From NCBI GenBank assembly GCA_029204225.1, contig MU833436.1, forward strand, positions 1 to 56,457: a DNA stretch of 56,457 nt, written 5' to 3'. The translations under genes were made by a program, and so were the position numbers. The DNA is from Diphasiastrum complanatum. Its lineage: Eukaryota > Streptophyta > Lycopodiopsida > Lycopodiales > Lycopodiaceae. Under the pieces are notes generated by a model. It had not been told where the DNA came from. It saw nothing but the letters and a program-made list of their open reading frames with translations, and made no database searches. How positions within the stretch are numbered: position 1 is the first letter of the stretch; the number at the start of each line of letters is the position of its first letter. Below, piece by piece: positions 33,841 through 46,232 of the stretch.

Positions 33841-34110
33841 TCTGGAAGGTTGTTAATTTTCTACATGAAATGCAAGAGATAGTATATTTAGATCATGAGA
33901 ATATTCATAGTGCTCAAGATAGGGCTAAGGATTTTGCTAATATTAAAAGATCTCCCAATGGTTTTGTTGGAAATTAAGCCCATAGTTGTCTCCTTGGTGA
34001 ATGACTAATTTCTGTTTCATGATTTTTCCTGCATGTTTATTGATCATTGATCTAGGGTCAGGTGAAACCAACTTTGGTTCTACGCCTGCTCATCTGATAC
34101 CTGATACAAA

Positions 34111-35200
34111 GTGTGCAAGCTGCACAAAGCAATCTACGGTTTGAAACAGGCTGCAAGAGCATGGTTCGATAGAATCAACTCTTATCTCATTCAATTGGGA
34201 TTTGCACACAATTCAGCTTATTGTAATGTTTATTCAAAGCATATAGGCACAAATTCAGTTCACATAGCTCTTTACGTAGATGATGCATTTATTCTGTCTA
34301 ACGACACTTCTCTACTACACACTACTAAGAGTGATCTGTCAAAGGAATTTGACATGACTGATTTAGGAGTTGTTCATTCTTTGCTAGGAATTCACATTAC
34401 TAGAGATAGACTTCAGAAGAAGATCTATCTTAACCAGCAGACATATCTAAAAGGCATTTTAGAAAAGTTTCATATGTCTGATTGGAAACCAATTGATACC
34501 CCAACAGATCCAAGTATTGTACTGACTAAACCTACTAGTGCTAATTCTGATAGTGAAGTACTCGACATAGCGAAATACCCTTATCATTCACTAATAGGAT
34601 CTTTGATGTATGCAATGCTATGTACTAGACCAGATTTAGCATACATTGTTAGCACATTAGGTCAATTCATGTCTAATTCTAGGATTTCTCATTGGAAAGC
34701 ATTAAAGAGAGTGATGAGATATATTCAGGGAAGTCTAGATCACATTTTATGTTATGATGGAAATGCTATCGACCCATTTGTCCTACGAGACTACTCCGAT
34801 TCATATTGGGGAGAAACAGTCTCTACCAAAAAATCTACCTCCGGGTTATGTTTCTTTTTGGCAGGGGAACCGATTTCGTGGAACTCAAAGAGGTAGAAAT
34901 TAGTTGCGCTTTCTTCGACAGAGACAGAGTACATCCCAACATGTCAAGCTTCAAAAGAAACTATATGGATTAGGTTTTTACTTCACGACTTGCATCACAC
35001 TCAGTTCAATGCTACCGCCATTCTGTGTGACAACTTGAGCTGTATTTCACTGTCACTGAATCTTAGATTTCATGGCAAATCCAAGCACATAGAAATCTAG
35101 TATCATTTCATTCGAGAAAAAGTTTTCTCAGGGCAAGTGATCCTTCAATACGCCAAAGCGCTTCCCAGGATCAAGCATCAGAAGTTTTCAACATGCTGAA
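34111..35200 (+). pseudogene. Copia reverse transcriptase - RNase H
   Basis: Frame 34111-34896: CKLHKAIYGLKQAARAWFDR, the YVDD catalytic box in HIALYVDDAFILS, TKPTSANSDS, then RPDLAYIVSTLGQFMS, and RNase H SYWGETVSTKKSTSGLCFFL. A stop after WNSKR is followed in frame by KLVALSSTETEYIPTCQASK, ETIWIRFLL and a late RNase H end with another stop (HGKSKHIEI-stop-YHFIRE). It starts in the middle of RT because of the deletion. The domain would not be active. Confidence 0.85.
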
Positions 35201-35244
35201 CCTGACGAAGATGCCAAGGAACCAACCATGACCTTAAGGAGGAC

Positions 35245-36608
35245 TGTTGAAAATTAAGCCCACAGTTGTCTCCTTGGTGAATGACTAATTTCTATTTCAT
35301 GATTCTTCTTGCATGTTTATTGATCATTGATCTAGGGTCAGGTGAAACCAACTTTGATTCTATGTCTGCTCATCTGATACCTGCAGGAATCACAAACTTA
35401 GACAGCCAATTTATTTGAAGAACGTCTACAATGGGCTTCCGGCTAAAGTCCTTGAAGATGGCCAAGTCTTCAATGACTTCAAGTTATTGAACTTAACATC
35501 TGAACAAGTCTGCAGAAATACATTACTTTCTCGACAGTCTGCAAAAATATTCTAAGTGTCGCGACAGTCTGTAGAAATAAACTATGTTTTCCACAGTGTC
35601 GTCTTTTTCACATTTCCCTGAAATGCAAAACTAGCATAGTTCAACAGTTTAAACTATTTTGCCACAGTTCAAAGTTCAACCATTTTAGAGCACCTTCTAT
35701 TTTTTTGCAAAAATGCGAAGAGAGAGAAAATTCTCGAAGGTCGTTTGCTTTCAAAAGTTGAACTGTTTTAGGGCACCTTCGGCATTTTCACAAAAACCCG
35801 AAGAGAGAGAAAAATGTCGAAGGTCATATACTTTGAATGAGGAATGTTCCCAGCCACTTCCCTTATAAAGTGAAGTGAGAGAATTTTGCAATGCCCTCAT
35901 CCACATCAACATACCAGTACAGTTGTCACAGAAGCCATATACTTCCAAGTAAATGGCTTACCTAATTAGGTGACAATCATTTATTGTAATTAATACATGG
36001 ATGAAATCTATAAATAGATCATCCAAGTACAGATTGTTAGTTGCACCGTCCATGAGATGTATTATTTGAGTCTCCTGATTACGCCGTCAATTTTTTGTTG
36101 TAATTGCTATTTTGTATTGTGCTTCAAGTGTAATATAGCAGCAGCACGTTTTTATCTATGTACAACATAGATGAATGCTTGTTGTGATTGAATGCACTTT
36201 CATTGTTGTTTGATCGCACTTGTATACTCGCTCTGATCAGAACACGGACGTCTACGACTCCTTAGTTTCTGATCAGACGATAGCTGTCTTTGACGCCTGA
36301 TGAACTCGCGATATCATACTGCTCTTCCATTTATTTCAAAACTATACTTCACATTGAATCTGATTTCAGTAGTACCACACACAAACTATCTCTAATCTCT
36401 TCGATGGACTGTACTCTTGCTTTAGAGTATGAATTAATTTTTAAGATCATGTTGGGCAATCAGAAGTCATAAAGCTGTGATTATCTTTTAGCATAAGTTG
36501 TCTATTAGACTGTTTTTGCACCTAGCAGCCGATTAGAACGGGAGAGTTGTTCCGCAACATTCCTGCTCTCTTCTCCGTTCTCATTCTTCTATCTCTCTTG
36601 CCCCATCA
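35245..36608 (+). repeat. Copia 3' LTR (1364 bp)
   Basis: TGTTGAAAATTAAGCC to CATCA. Its first 143 bp match the short 5' LTR at 33965 with about six differences. A purine-rich stretch (taaggagga) precedes it. Within it, a pair of similar phrases lies near 35690-35740 and 35756-35820 (gttcaac...ttttagggcacctt, gaagagagagaaaa). Confidence 0.8.
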
Positions 36609-37017
36609 AGTTTTAAAGTTGTTGGCTGGGTAAATTCCAAGAGATTTCAGGACTATGCATATAGAAAAGATTTACAAATTATCTACCACTTATTGTGGAC
36701 CATTTCAAAATATTAAAAAAAAATAGTTCTTTTAGCCTATGAACTTGATCTTCAAGATAAATCCATTTCTCATCCAATATTTCATTTAATTCATTTAGGT
36801 GATACCATTGGATCTTATGAGGATCTATTTTGATTGGAAGATTTATTGCTTAGTATGTTTTGGAATTTAAGAAAGTACTCAAAACTAGAGGGAAAAAAAT
36901 TGAAAATTTGTTCTATTTTTTAGGCTTGATTAGATGAAAATGTTGGATTGAGGATGATGATTCATAAAGAAAAATTTCCTAGTTTTCATTCCTAAGAACA
37001 TAAATAGTTTAAAAGAA

Positions 37018-38050
37018 GGTTATGTCCATGTCCAATACAAAAGATATGGGACAATTCTTGATGTGGATATTCGGGACTCCTATGCTCAAGCTTGATACTT
37101 ACGTCTTGATATTCTAGCCAAGGCCAACTATATAATCAATAATCTTGATAGGTCCTAGGAGCTCCAATATTGGCATGTGGAGCAATGCATTGTGTTGATG
37201 ACTATATGCATAAAAAGGAGTATCAATAGTAATTGTTATTGAGTTTAGTAGTGGATTAGGATTAAATTGGATGAAATATTCTCATACATTTGCAGGCTAC
37301 ATATGCTCATGGCTGAAGCTATTATGATTGATCTTTGTTTTCTAGTTGGTTGGGTGGTTTTTAATGCACAATCTTCCCTTTTGGTGCTTTGTAGCTAGAT
37401 ATATAGAAGGTGATCTTCACAATGGGCAATGGCATCAAAATTCCATGTAGCTAGTTTCAATTGCAAATCATGACACCATGACGACACTTTTTAATAGAAA
37501 AATAAAATCGCACTTTCTATTTCTTTTCATTTGTAATGCCATGAAGATAATAATATTAATATCATTTCGTTAGCCAATCATCCATGACTTCATGTTTTCT
37601 TTCCTCCTCTCTCAAATAAGGTTCAGGCTGAAAATCTAAACTCAAAGAAGCTAAGCTCTTGACTTGTGTGAGCAAAACTTCATATTGTTGAGTTTGCAAA
37701 CTATTTTAATTATTCATTTTTTTGTCACACTCAGCTGCTAGCAAATCTATAAGTATGTCAGCATAGGAGCCACTCCACTCGGGCTTGCAACTCCATTCGT
37801 CATTATTGATTTTAATCACATGAATTCATTCAATTAATTGATCTATACATCTAGTTTGTCAACAATAGGAAAACTAATTGCGATTTCATATCATACTGTA
37901 TGAAAATCCCAATAAGGCTATTCCACTATTTTAAGTCACTTTCAAAGAAAAAAAATTCAATGATGACTAAAACTAAAAAAAATCGAAACAATTTTAGAAA
38001 TTAGATAAATCAAAATTTTGACGAGTTTTTTTTTATTAGTAACAAAAAAA
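37018..38050 (+). mobile_element. Gypsy LTR-like and AT-rich flank
   Basis: Begins ttatgtccatgtccaatac..., similar to the Gypsy LTR start at 51273 (ttatgtccacgtcctgcg). The far end is not resolved. The rest is AT-rich with no genes. Confidence 0.4.
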
Positions 38051-38059
38051 CACTATTGA

Positions 38060-38700
38060 TTGTTTTTCATTTATGATACTCAATTCCTTCACCCCCAACT
38101 TTTTGTCTTTTATACCGACCATTATGCTCTTTTATATCTACTAAATAAGCCATGCAAAACAGGACGAATTGCACAATGGCTGTTAGTACTTCTAGAATTC
38201 AACTTTCAAGTTGTTATTCAAAAAGGATCACAACTAATCATCTTTCATGATTACCCAATGCTGAAGCATCTGATGAGCCAATAAATGATGAGTTACCAGA
38301 TGCGTGTATATCTTATATAGATACGACACTTGTATGGGCCAATGATATCACTAGATATCTAGCCACTGAGAAAATAGATCATCAGTTGACAAAATCGTGA
38401 AAAACAAAACTCATTATGAAATCTTTTCCTTATCATCTTATTGCGGGACAACTATATAAGCTAGGTGTTGATGGTATTACACGTCGTTGTGCACATGAAT
38501 CTGAAGTTTGACAGATTATTGCCTTGACACATGAAGGTATTGGGGGTGGACATTTCTCCTCCGATGCTACTGCTAGAGCAATCCTTCTGGCAGGATTTTG
38601 GTGGCCAACCCTATTCAAAGACAACCATGCTTATACAAAAGTTTGCGACGTTTGTCAACGTGCGTCGAACCAAGGCCTGAGAGTTCAAAACCAAGATCGA
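38060..38700 (+). pseudogene. Gypsy RNase H - integrase zinc finger fragment
   Basis: Frame 38060-38284 holds FVFYTDHYALLYLLNKPCKT and LEFNFQVVIQKGSQ of RNase H. Later frames give AGQLYKLGVDGITRRC, then THEGIGGGHFS, GFWWPTLFKD and CDVCQ, the HHCC zinc finger of integrase. Stops interrupt. It is the same family as the minus-strand element at 39119, in the opposite direction. Confidence 0.75.
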
Positions 38701-39118
38701 AAAGAGTCCAAGAATTTCAGAGGACCTACAAGAAAGAAGATCGAGGGGGGTCAAAGAGAGTGACTACTCAGCAGCTTAGTGAACACTTTATGACCGTAAC
38801 CCTCCTGGAGAATTGTGATGCTACTGAATAGTGACGAGCAGCTTCAAGAGTACCTAAGGGCACCAAGCTGGAAAAGGGTTGACCCCTATTATATGCCTAT
38901 TATAAGAAGAGACCCTTGCGAAAGAACTAAGCCAGTCGAACGACAAGTTAACTGGCTTGTTATTCCAAGAGTTGAAGTACTGAGCTACTCTATTGGAGTT
39001 TGGACACACCTACAAGGGGAGTGCACCACAAAAAATTTTGAAAGGAGATTTGCTATGACAAAGTTAAGAAAATGTGTACCCCTATCACTGATAAGTTCTA
39101 GAGGACACCCGAAACGAA
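38701..39118. other. Unassigned spacer between tail-to-tail Gypsy fragments
   Basis: Purine-rich, more GC-balanced DNA unlike the surrounding retroelements. Overlapping plus-strand frames of 77-111 codons exist but match no family I know. Organelle-derived DNA is possible but not shown. Confidence 0.35.
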
Positions 39119-42100
39119 CTATAGCATGTTCATGGAGAAATTTGCGGTAGAACGAACGTCAGCGTTGCGAACAGTTCTTGCTTCAGCCCATATGGTGCAA
39201 TAGTCTGTATATACAATAATGTAACGAGATTGTGTGTGTCGAGCAGTGAGACTAATAGGTCCGACGTAATCAATCCCCCATTTCTGGAACGTTTGATCAG
39301 TGGTTACTTGGTGTAAAGACATGGAGTCAGTCTTTTGAAAGCGTTTTGTGTGTTGGAAGACATCACATGCCTTATTGTAATTGTGCATATCCTTGAAGAG
39401 TGTTGGCCACCAAAAACTGGCCAAGAAGATTTTCTTAGCAGTCATTTCAAAAGAGAAATGGCCCGCACCAATACCTTCATGAGTGAGGGAAATTACAAAG
39501 GGTATTTCTCCTTCAGTAAGACATCGTTGGATGATTCCATCTAACCCTTGCTTGTAGAGTTGTCCTACAATTAACGTATAAGGTTTAGTTTTGAGGATCA
39601 ATGCACATTGTTCAGGTTTAGACAAGGAAGAATCCATCTGCCCTGAAGTTAAATATTCTGTGATTTCCTTAGCCCATACAGGTGTAGAGTCAACTTGGAA
39701 AAGGATGGCATCTAGTAAATCATCGTTGACGCCTTGATCAGGGGTAGGAAGGTTAGGGATTCGGGACAGATGATCTACTAGAAAATATTGAACTCCCTTA
39801 CGAACCACGATCCTAAACTCAAATTCTCGTAGTAATAGGATCCATTTAGTAATACGGCTTGTGGTGCAAGTCTTGTTGATGAGATACAACAATGCTTGAT
39901 GATCAGTGAAGAATGCAAAAACTTTTTCCAGAAGATAATGGCGAAACTTCTCAATTGCATATACCATTGCCAACGCTTCACGTTCGGTAGTGGTATAATT
40001 GACTTCAGTAGGTATCAATTGTCTACTAAGAAAACGGATTGGGCTTTTTTGAATTCTTCCGGTTGGGTGAGCACTGCTTCAATGGCATACTTGGATGCAT
40101 CGGTATGCACATGGAATTCTTTAGAATAATCAAGAGCCCAAAGGATAGGTGCATTGGTAAGGGCTTCTTTGAGTTGCTTAAATGTGACGTGTTGTTCATC
40201 CGTCCATTTGGGAACTACAACTACTTTGTAAATTAAGCATGCTTTGTTAGCAAAATCGAGAATAAGGCATCGATAGTAGTTGGCGTGGCCAAGAAAAGAG
40301 TAAACTTCGCATATCGTACACGGTTCCAGTAGATTTTGAATGATAAGGATCTTTTCTGGGTCAGTGGCAATGCCATTTCAAAAAATAATATGTCCTAACA
40401 CAATACCATGTGTTACCCAGATCTGGCAATTTTCAGGATTAAAGGAAATGTCGAAGCGTTGACATTGGATAAAAAAAAAATTGAGCACAGACAGATGGCG
40501 TGTTTTTTCTGAATGTGCACCTAAATCGTCCAAGTAAACCTCTAGGGTATCGCCCATCTGCTGAGAAAAGGCTGCTTGCATAACACGTTGGAAGGTGCTA
40601 GGGGCATTGCAGAGACTGTGGCAAAAGCGATTTTATGTTGATCTTCTTCAACGATTTGGATCATATTGTATCCGCTAAAGCCATCTAAGGAGGAGTAAGC
40701 CTCATCTCCTGCTAGATTTTCTAAGATGGATTCTCCAAAAGGTAATGAAAAATGATCATGTTCGGTGACGGTGTTAAGTTTCTTAAAGTTGACACATATT
40801 TAGAGTTTTTCATTTTTCTTGAGAATGATGACAATTGGGGAGACCCACTCAGTATGTTCGATTTCATAGATAAATCCCGCATCTAAGAGACGTTGTAATT
40901 CTTCTTTGATCTTGGTATTATAGATTGGATTGCATCTGTATAGACAATTAGCAGTTGGCCTCGCACCCGATTTAAGCAGGATATGATGCACAGCTACTTG
41001 GGGTGAGACACCTTTCATGTCTTTATAGATCCACACAAAGACATGTCGATATTTTTGCAGGAGCTTTTCAAGCCGTCTGCGTTGTTCGCGATTGAGATGA
41101 GCTCCGACGTGGACAAGATATTCGTTGGTTTCATTTGGCTCACTCAAAGAAAGAGTGATAGTTCATGTAGGGCCTTCGTAGGGCGAATTACCATTTGGCT
41201 TACATTGAGCTTGGGGTAATTGGATTGTGACATCCTCAATCATATAGTCCTTAAAGTATGCAGGAACATCATGGGCTGGAGATTTAAGGGGGCCTTGCCT
41301 TTCACCCACCGAGATGGTGATTGGGGATGTTCGGGGGTTGGTGTAGGAACAGAGGCAATCTTAGGAACTTCCCTAACAATTGTGAGGTCACCAGGCGGTT
41401 GAATTTGAAGCGGTTTTTTCATCTTCTCTTTCATAGTATGGCCACGTGGCCGAGGCTTTGGTTGTGGGGAGGTGTGTGGATGAGGGATGGGTGGTATGTC
41501 ATGGAGGATCTCGTCATCAATTTGAAAGATGGTTTCCTCCTCGCAGAGATCCCATGGATAGTGTGGAAATTTGGCACGATAGAATTTTGTCTCAGACTTT
41601 TCAACTGTAACCTTGACAGTTGGTTCCACCTTGGAAGCATATTGTGGATAGGCCCTAAGTGGAAGTGCCTCCATGTAATTGAGAATCTGAATTTCAGAAA
41701 TGTCCAAATCTTCTGGGCAATCCTGAATTCGTAAGACATTCTCGTCATCGACGAATAAATCTTCTGATTCATTAGTAGGTAGCCATGCAACATTTAGGAA
41801 CTCATCATTGTGTGGAAGGATATCAATAAAATTGATATTGATGATAGGTGTATCGAAATCAGGTAATTGGTCGTGATCGATCGGGAGTGGAGAAGTACAA
41901 TTATCCTAATGTTGAGCACAGTAATCGGCATTCACACAATCAATGGTAGCTAGACTGTGACTCCAGTTTATGATATCAGTAGATTCAACATAATGACCTT
42001 TTTCATGGCTGGATTGGTATGGTTCAAACACTGAGTTGGTGGTCGAGGACCCTTCGTCATGGATGCGTGCAGGTTTGAATCAATGGTGAGCCACGGACGA

Positions 42101-44141
42101 CCAAGTAGTAATTTATATGAATAGGCATTATTGGGAATATCAAGTACTTTGAAATCGACAAAACTTGAGACCTCCTAGTTTGATCAGCACTTGTGGAAGG
42201 AAACCGCTAGGTTGGACCACACTTTGATCAGTCATTCGAAGCTGACAAGTGGGTTTGGCCAGCTTGTCTCTCAGATTCCATTCTATCATGAGGGATGTGG
42301 AAATGATATTGACACCAAAGCCACCATCGAGTACCGCTAAAACTTCACGTGATTGGTGGTGGGTAGCTGGGATTTTGATGTTGCCTCGTTCGTTGAGTGG
42401 ATTGGTTAGTTGTAAGGACATTTCAAGCAACTCGCCAGGACTGGTGGTGTTATTGGATTGGATTTGGTGTTTTTATTTGTCAGCATGCTTCCAGAGAACA
42501 TGGAAGGGAAGAGTGACATTGGCTTGTAGAAATCTCCTCAGACTTCTGTACCTTCAAGGGTTTTGCTTTCAAAGGGCTTGTGAGGTACTTTATGAGAAGT
42601 GGAAGATTGTTGGTTGTCATTGCGGATTTGTTGGCAATACTGATGATGCAGCCGAATTTTTTCAGATGGGTGAGGGTAGACTATCGAAGTTGAATCTTCA
42701 CTTGGAGGAACATGCAGCTGCTGAGTTTTGTTGGGTGAAAGTGTAGGGGCTTGGCGTTGGATTTGTGCCCGAGTCAAGACCCAAGCAGGATGAGTTTCAA
42801 TGGGTAAAGTTTTTACTTGCACTGAACAGACAGGAGCAGCAGGTTTGGATCGGGATGGGCAGTCCTTCACGTGATGTCCAATACCACAGTTTTCACAAGC
42901 TGGAGGAAAACGGAGTTTATCTGGGCAGTGAATACTAGGATGCTTACCTGCACAGATAAAACATCCTCATATTGCGGGCAGTTGATGTGCGGCAAAGATA
43001 GCTTGGTTTGGATTGTAATTTTGGACATTGGGATTCACTGTTTGAGAGCATTAGAATCATAGGTAAAATAAACAACCATTTCAATAGAGTATTGCCATTG
43101 AGTATTATCTTCCACATAGTAGGTTGCCGGATCGATGGTATTCAGATCAAGATAATGGACAACGTGTTGTGGGGCAGGTTGATTAACGACAAACTGTTGA
43201 CGTGGTGATGGATATTGATTTGGTGCAGTTAGTCGTGGTTGGTAGACTCCTGGTCGTGGCACAAGCTGTTGTAGAGGGTAAGGGCGGTATGCTCGATAGC
43301 TAGTGAGTCTGGTGGCTACTGGAAAATGGTTTCACAGTTGAGGGCATTCATTAGCAGTGTGATGTTGTGAGCAAATTGGACACCAGGCATTTTCTCGTGC
43401 GGGAAAGGATTTCTCAGCAATCTGTTTCATGCCGATTTGGAAATCGGTAATGAGTTTATCCATATGAGATTGTTGAGCTTTTTGCCAGGTTTCCATTTGA
43501 TGTAAAAGTTCAAAATATTGGGCAATATTGTCAGACTTCGGGTGATTAGGATGGTCCGGATTCTTAGATTTCTTTTCACAATGGTCAAAGTCATCGTCGA
43601 AACTTTCGTCTTCCTCACAGATAACATCAGTCATCACATCTTTAAGTTGATCATAAAGGTCAATTAGTTTGAGTTCATGGCGGATGTTTTTACGCAATCC
43701 AACCAAGAACAGTTTTATGGCCATACGTTTGGTGATATTTTCATCAACACATTCTACTTTGAGACGTTTAAAATGCTCAATGTAGTTTCGAAAAGACTCT
43801 TCGTGATGCATCTTGATATGGGTAATTTGAATGAATGGGCTTCGAGTCAGTTTAGATGGTTTGAAGCGCTTGATGAGAGCGTCCTTGAGGGTGGTCCAAG
43901 AAGCAAGGTCAGGAGCTTCAAGATTCAAATACACTCCTTGGCGGTTCCATAGAGTACCATGGAAAATAGGCAAAGCTTTTCGGTTTCAGAGTTCTCTCCA
44001 TAAAAACGGCATGCATTATCAAAGTCTTGGAGAAATCGGACTAAGTCAGATTCTCCATCATACTTTGGTGCATCGATACGTGAAATTCTGCATTCTAGTT
44101 GTGGAGGAGCCGGAGTAGAAGATTCAGTACAGTCACGAGAC
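39119..44141 (-). pseudogene. Ty3/Gypsy polyprotein, interrupted
   Basis: Gag starts MSRDCTESSTPAPPQLECRI at 44141, with one frameshift near 43930-43960 (LEAPDLASWTTLKDALIKRF follows). Three zinc knuckles: CPICSQHHTANEC near 43365, CFICAGKHPSIHC near 42950, CENCGIGHHVKDC near 42890. Protease at about 42290-42430 has AVLDGGFGVNII (D-G-G). A proline-rich spacer (41240-41707) precedes RT, whose parts are at 41147-40800 (GARPTANCLYRCNP), then VYLDD near 40540. RNase H (TDASKYAIEAVLTQPEE, EREALAMVYAIEKFRHYLL) and integrase follow to 39119 with HHCC and WGIDYVGPI, stopping before the last catalytic Glu. Stops and shifts disable it. Confidence 0.85.
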
Positions 44142-45003
44142 ATAATGCAGAGTGTGGAGGAGAGTAACAATACAGATGATCAGGTTAGTATTGTACTTGG
44201 CAAAAAAAGACAGTTTGCTTGTAGAATGGAGAGTGTAGGACAAAAAAAATTGGTCTTTATGGCCGTAATAGAATTTGCGGACAGGTTGAGAAATCGTGGA
44301 GAGGCAAATAAATCAAACTGTAACACTCGCAAATTCTGACAAGGAGTTCTGGTTGTCAGAATATTGATTTTTTTATATTTTTGGAAAAAAAATTGTACTA
44401 TTAAAATTCGCGGGTAGGAAAGAGAATTCGTACTCACTGAGAACGATTTCATAGGCTAGATGGCGATTTTAATACAGAGGTTTTACTAATAGATAGGAAA
44501 TATGGAAAAAAAAAATGTGACTTTATGAGAGAAAACATGCAAAATGTTTGAGATAGAATTCGCAGAGCTGCTAGAGGATTGATCTTGATGAGATCTAGCC
44601 TCAGTGAAGCCTACGAATTCTAGGACAAAGATTTGGATGAGAAATAAGGGATTTTGATAGTATATCAGACTGTTTTCTCAGAATCTAACCGTGGTCAAAA
44701 TTTGTGGAGGTGATAAAATGAAAGATCAGGGTCTGTTAGGGCTGCAGACAGACTGACGAATTCTGATATACCTGGTTGGTTCGAAAAAAAGTCACTTGGG
44801 TCACTTCTTTTCAAAAAAAATGCCCAAGTTGACTCTTTTGTTGCTTCCCCCCGGCTTGATAAGTTGCTCCACAGCTCATGTAGGACCTGGAGAGAAGACT
44901 CGTGCTGTTGTTGGAAGATAGAAGATAGGCGAACAAGCAAACACACAACACGGAAGCGAGAAAACAAAAGGAAAAGAAGGTAGGTAAAAAAATTACTTAA
45001 AAA
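44142..45003 (-). other. Untranslated leader of the minus-strand Gypsy element
   Basis: Between the gag start and the primer binding site. It contains short frames only. No separate gene. Confidence 0.5.
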
Positions 45004-45018
45004 GCGGCAACGACACCA
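45004..45018 (-). other. Gypsy primer binding site, tRNA-Asp-like
   Basis: The minus strand reads TGGTGTCGTTGCCGC, two changes from TGGCGCCGTTGCCGG used by Athila-type elements. One base separates it from the LTR edge at 45020. Confidence 0.7.
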
Positions 45019-45019
45019 A

Positions 45020-45830
45020 TGTTGGAAGTAAATCTTGTTTTTCAATGTTTGGCTAGATCTACTCACGATGTGGTGTAGTGTAGAGATGATCGTCCGCTTC
45101 CTAAGTTTCTACCAAGCTTCAGACGGAATGCGAAAATAGAAAAAACAATGATGAAGCACTAAGGCTTACCCAACTAGTGCTCGAAATAGAAATGAAACTA
45201 ATCTAAGATGACAAATTGCAAAATCTTACTAAGGCTTACCCAACTAGCAAGGTGCTTAAACTAAATCCTAGATTAACACCCAAAGGGTTTGAAAAGATAA
45301 ATTGCGACTACTAAATAAAGCATGGCACAATAATCCAATGAAAGGAGGCAAGAGGAGGCCCGAGCACCTTCCCTCAAGCTATGCACCTTCCAATGGGAAC
45401 ACAAAGAAATAGAATGATAATCTCAAAGAGAGAGCAATTTAGCATAATCTCATAGTGTTATTTACAAGGCAAATACCTCTCCTTTTATGGGTCTTCCATA
45501 AGTATCCACTAACTTATGGGACTAATCTATTTCTAGCCTTTCTAGAACTTCTAACTTAGGATTTAGAGCTTCAAAGTTTCTTAACTTAGGAAAACTTAAG
45601 ATAAAATATTTCTAATCTTAAGCTTTCTAAGTCTAATTTCTAAATCTAAGTTTAAGCTATTTTATTATTTTTTAAAGCTTCTACTCATAGGCTTACAAAC
45701 ACATGCCATGGCGGAAGTTTATTAACAAACACTTGCACACACATGCCACAGAGTTTTATTATTCTCTTTTTATTTTTTTCTGTGTTAGCACAGATGCTAA
45801 CACATGAAATCTTCATTCTCAATCCATACT
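45020..45830 (-). repeat. 5' LTR of the minus-strand Gypsy element
   Basis: The inner edge is sure (TGTTGGAAGT at 45020 on the plus strand); the outer edge near 45.8 kb is a guess. It includes a direct repeat of ctaaggcttacccaactag at about 45160 and 45230. Confidence 0.5.
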
Positions 45831-45859
45831 GCTTCTTAGGACCTATATAAAGGCTTTAC

Positions 45860-46200
45860 GGAAGTCTAATAGATTGTTTAAGACTATTCGTATTGTCACT
45901 TTTGGTGCTAGGGAGGTGTTTGTTGATTTTGTGCAATATGGCCTAGAGAAAGTGTGCCCTACTGCAGATTTTCAGACACTATGTTCTCACATAAGTGAAG
46001 TTGAGGCAGTAGGGTGAGGTGTCAATCATCTCGGTCACTTGGCGTCCCTCCGTATTGTGCTTTACAGCACTTAATTTGGTCCACCGTAGTTCAATATATG
46101 GCCATTTGAAATTTTGGCAGTAAAATTGAATTTCAAAAAGCATGCAAATTTATACAAGCCAGTAGGCTATAGGCACACAATAAAATTTTGTATATTAAAG
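45860..46200 (+). pseudogene. Gene F: unknown protein, pseudogene
   Basis: One plus-strand frame reads SNRLFKTIRIVTFGAREVFV, DFVQYGLEKVCPTADFQTLC, SHISEVEAVG, then stop, GVNHLGHLASLRIVLYST, stop, FGPP, stop, FNIWPFEILAVKLNF and on. The stops at about 46015, 46069 and 46087 are TGA, TAA and TAG; each is one C-to-T change from CGA, CAA and CAG. That suggests deamination of an older coding sequence. The family is not recognised. It converges on gene E. Confidence 0.45.
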
Positions 46201-46232
46201 AAAAATATTTACAAAGTACAATTCAGCAGTAT

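Larger units (their letters stand above)
33965..36608 (+). mobile_element. Deleted Copia element nested in Gypsy, with target duplication
   Basis: Starts TGTTGGAAATTAAGCC at 33965 and ends CCCCATCA at 36608. Flanking 5-bp copies ggttt (33960-33964) and agttt (36609-36613) are the target duplication with one change. The 5' LTR is only about 143 bp and joins pol directly at about 34108, so most of the LTR, the primer site, gag, protease and integrase are gone. The 3' LTR is 35245-36608 (1364 bp). Confidence 0.85.
33841..36890 (+). pseudogene. Gypsy integrase C-terminus split by a Copia insertion
   Basis: Plus-strand integrase tail: VNFLHEMQEIVYLDHENIHS, AQDRAKDFANIKRSPNG up to 33964, resuming at 36614 with KVVGWVNSKRFQ and later LSTTYCGPFQ and LDLQDKSISHPIFHLIHLG. 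The same region of a related element lies at 50570-51000, which confirms the continuity. Stops and shifts show it is dead. An LTR start of its family (ttatgtccatgtcc) follows near 37018. Confidence 0.75.

Noticed and set aside
38815-39150. A 111-codon plus-strand frame
   Set aside because: No recognisable motif, overlaps another frame, and its end runs into the antisense of Gypsy integrase.
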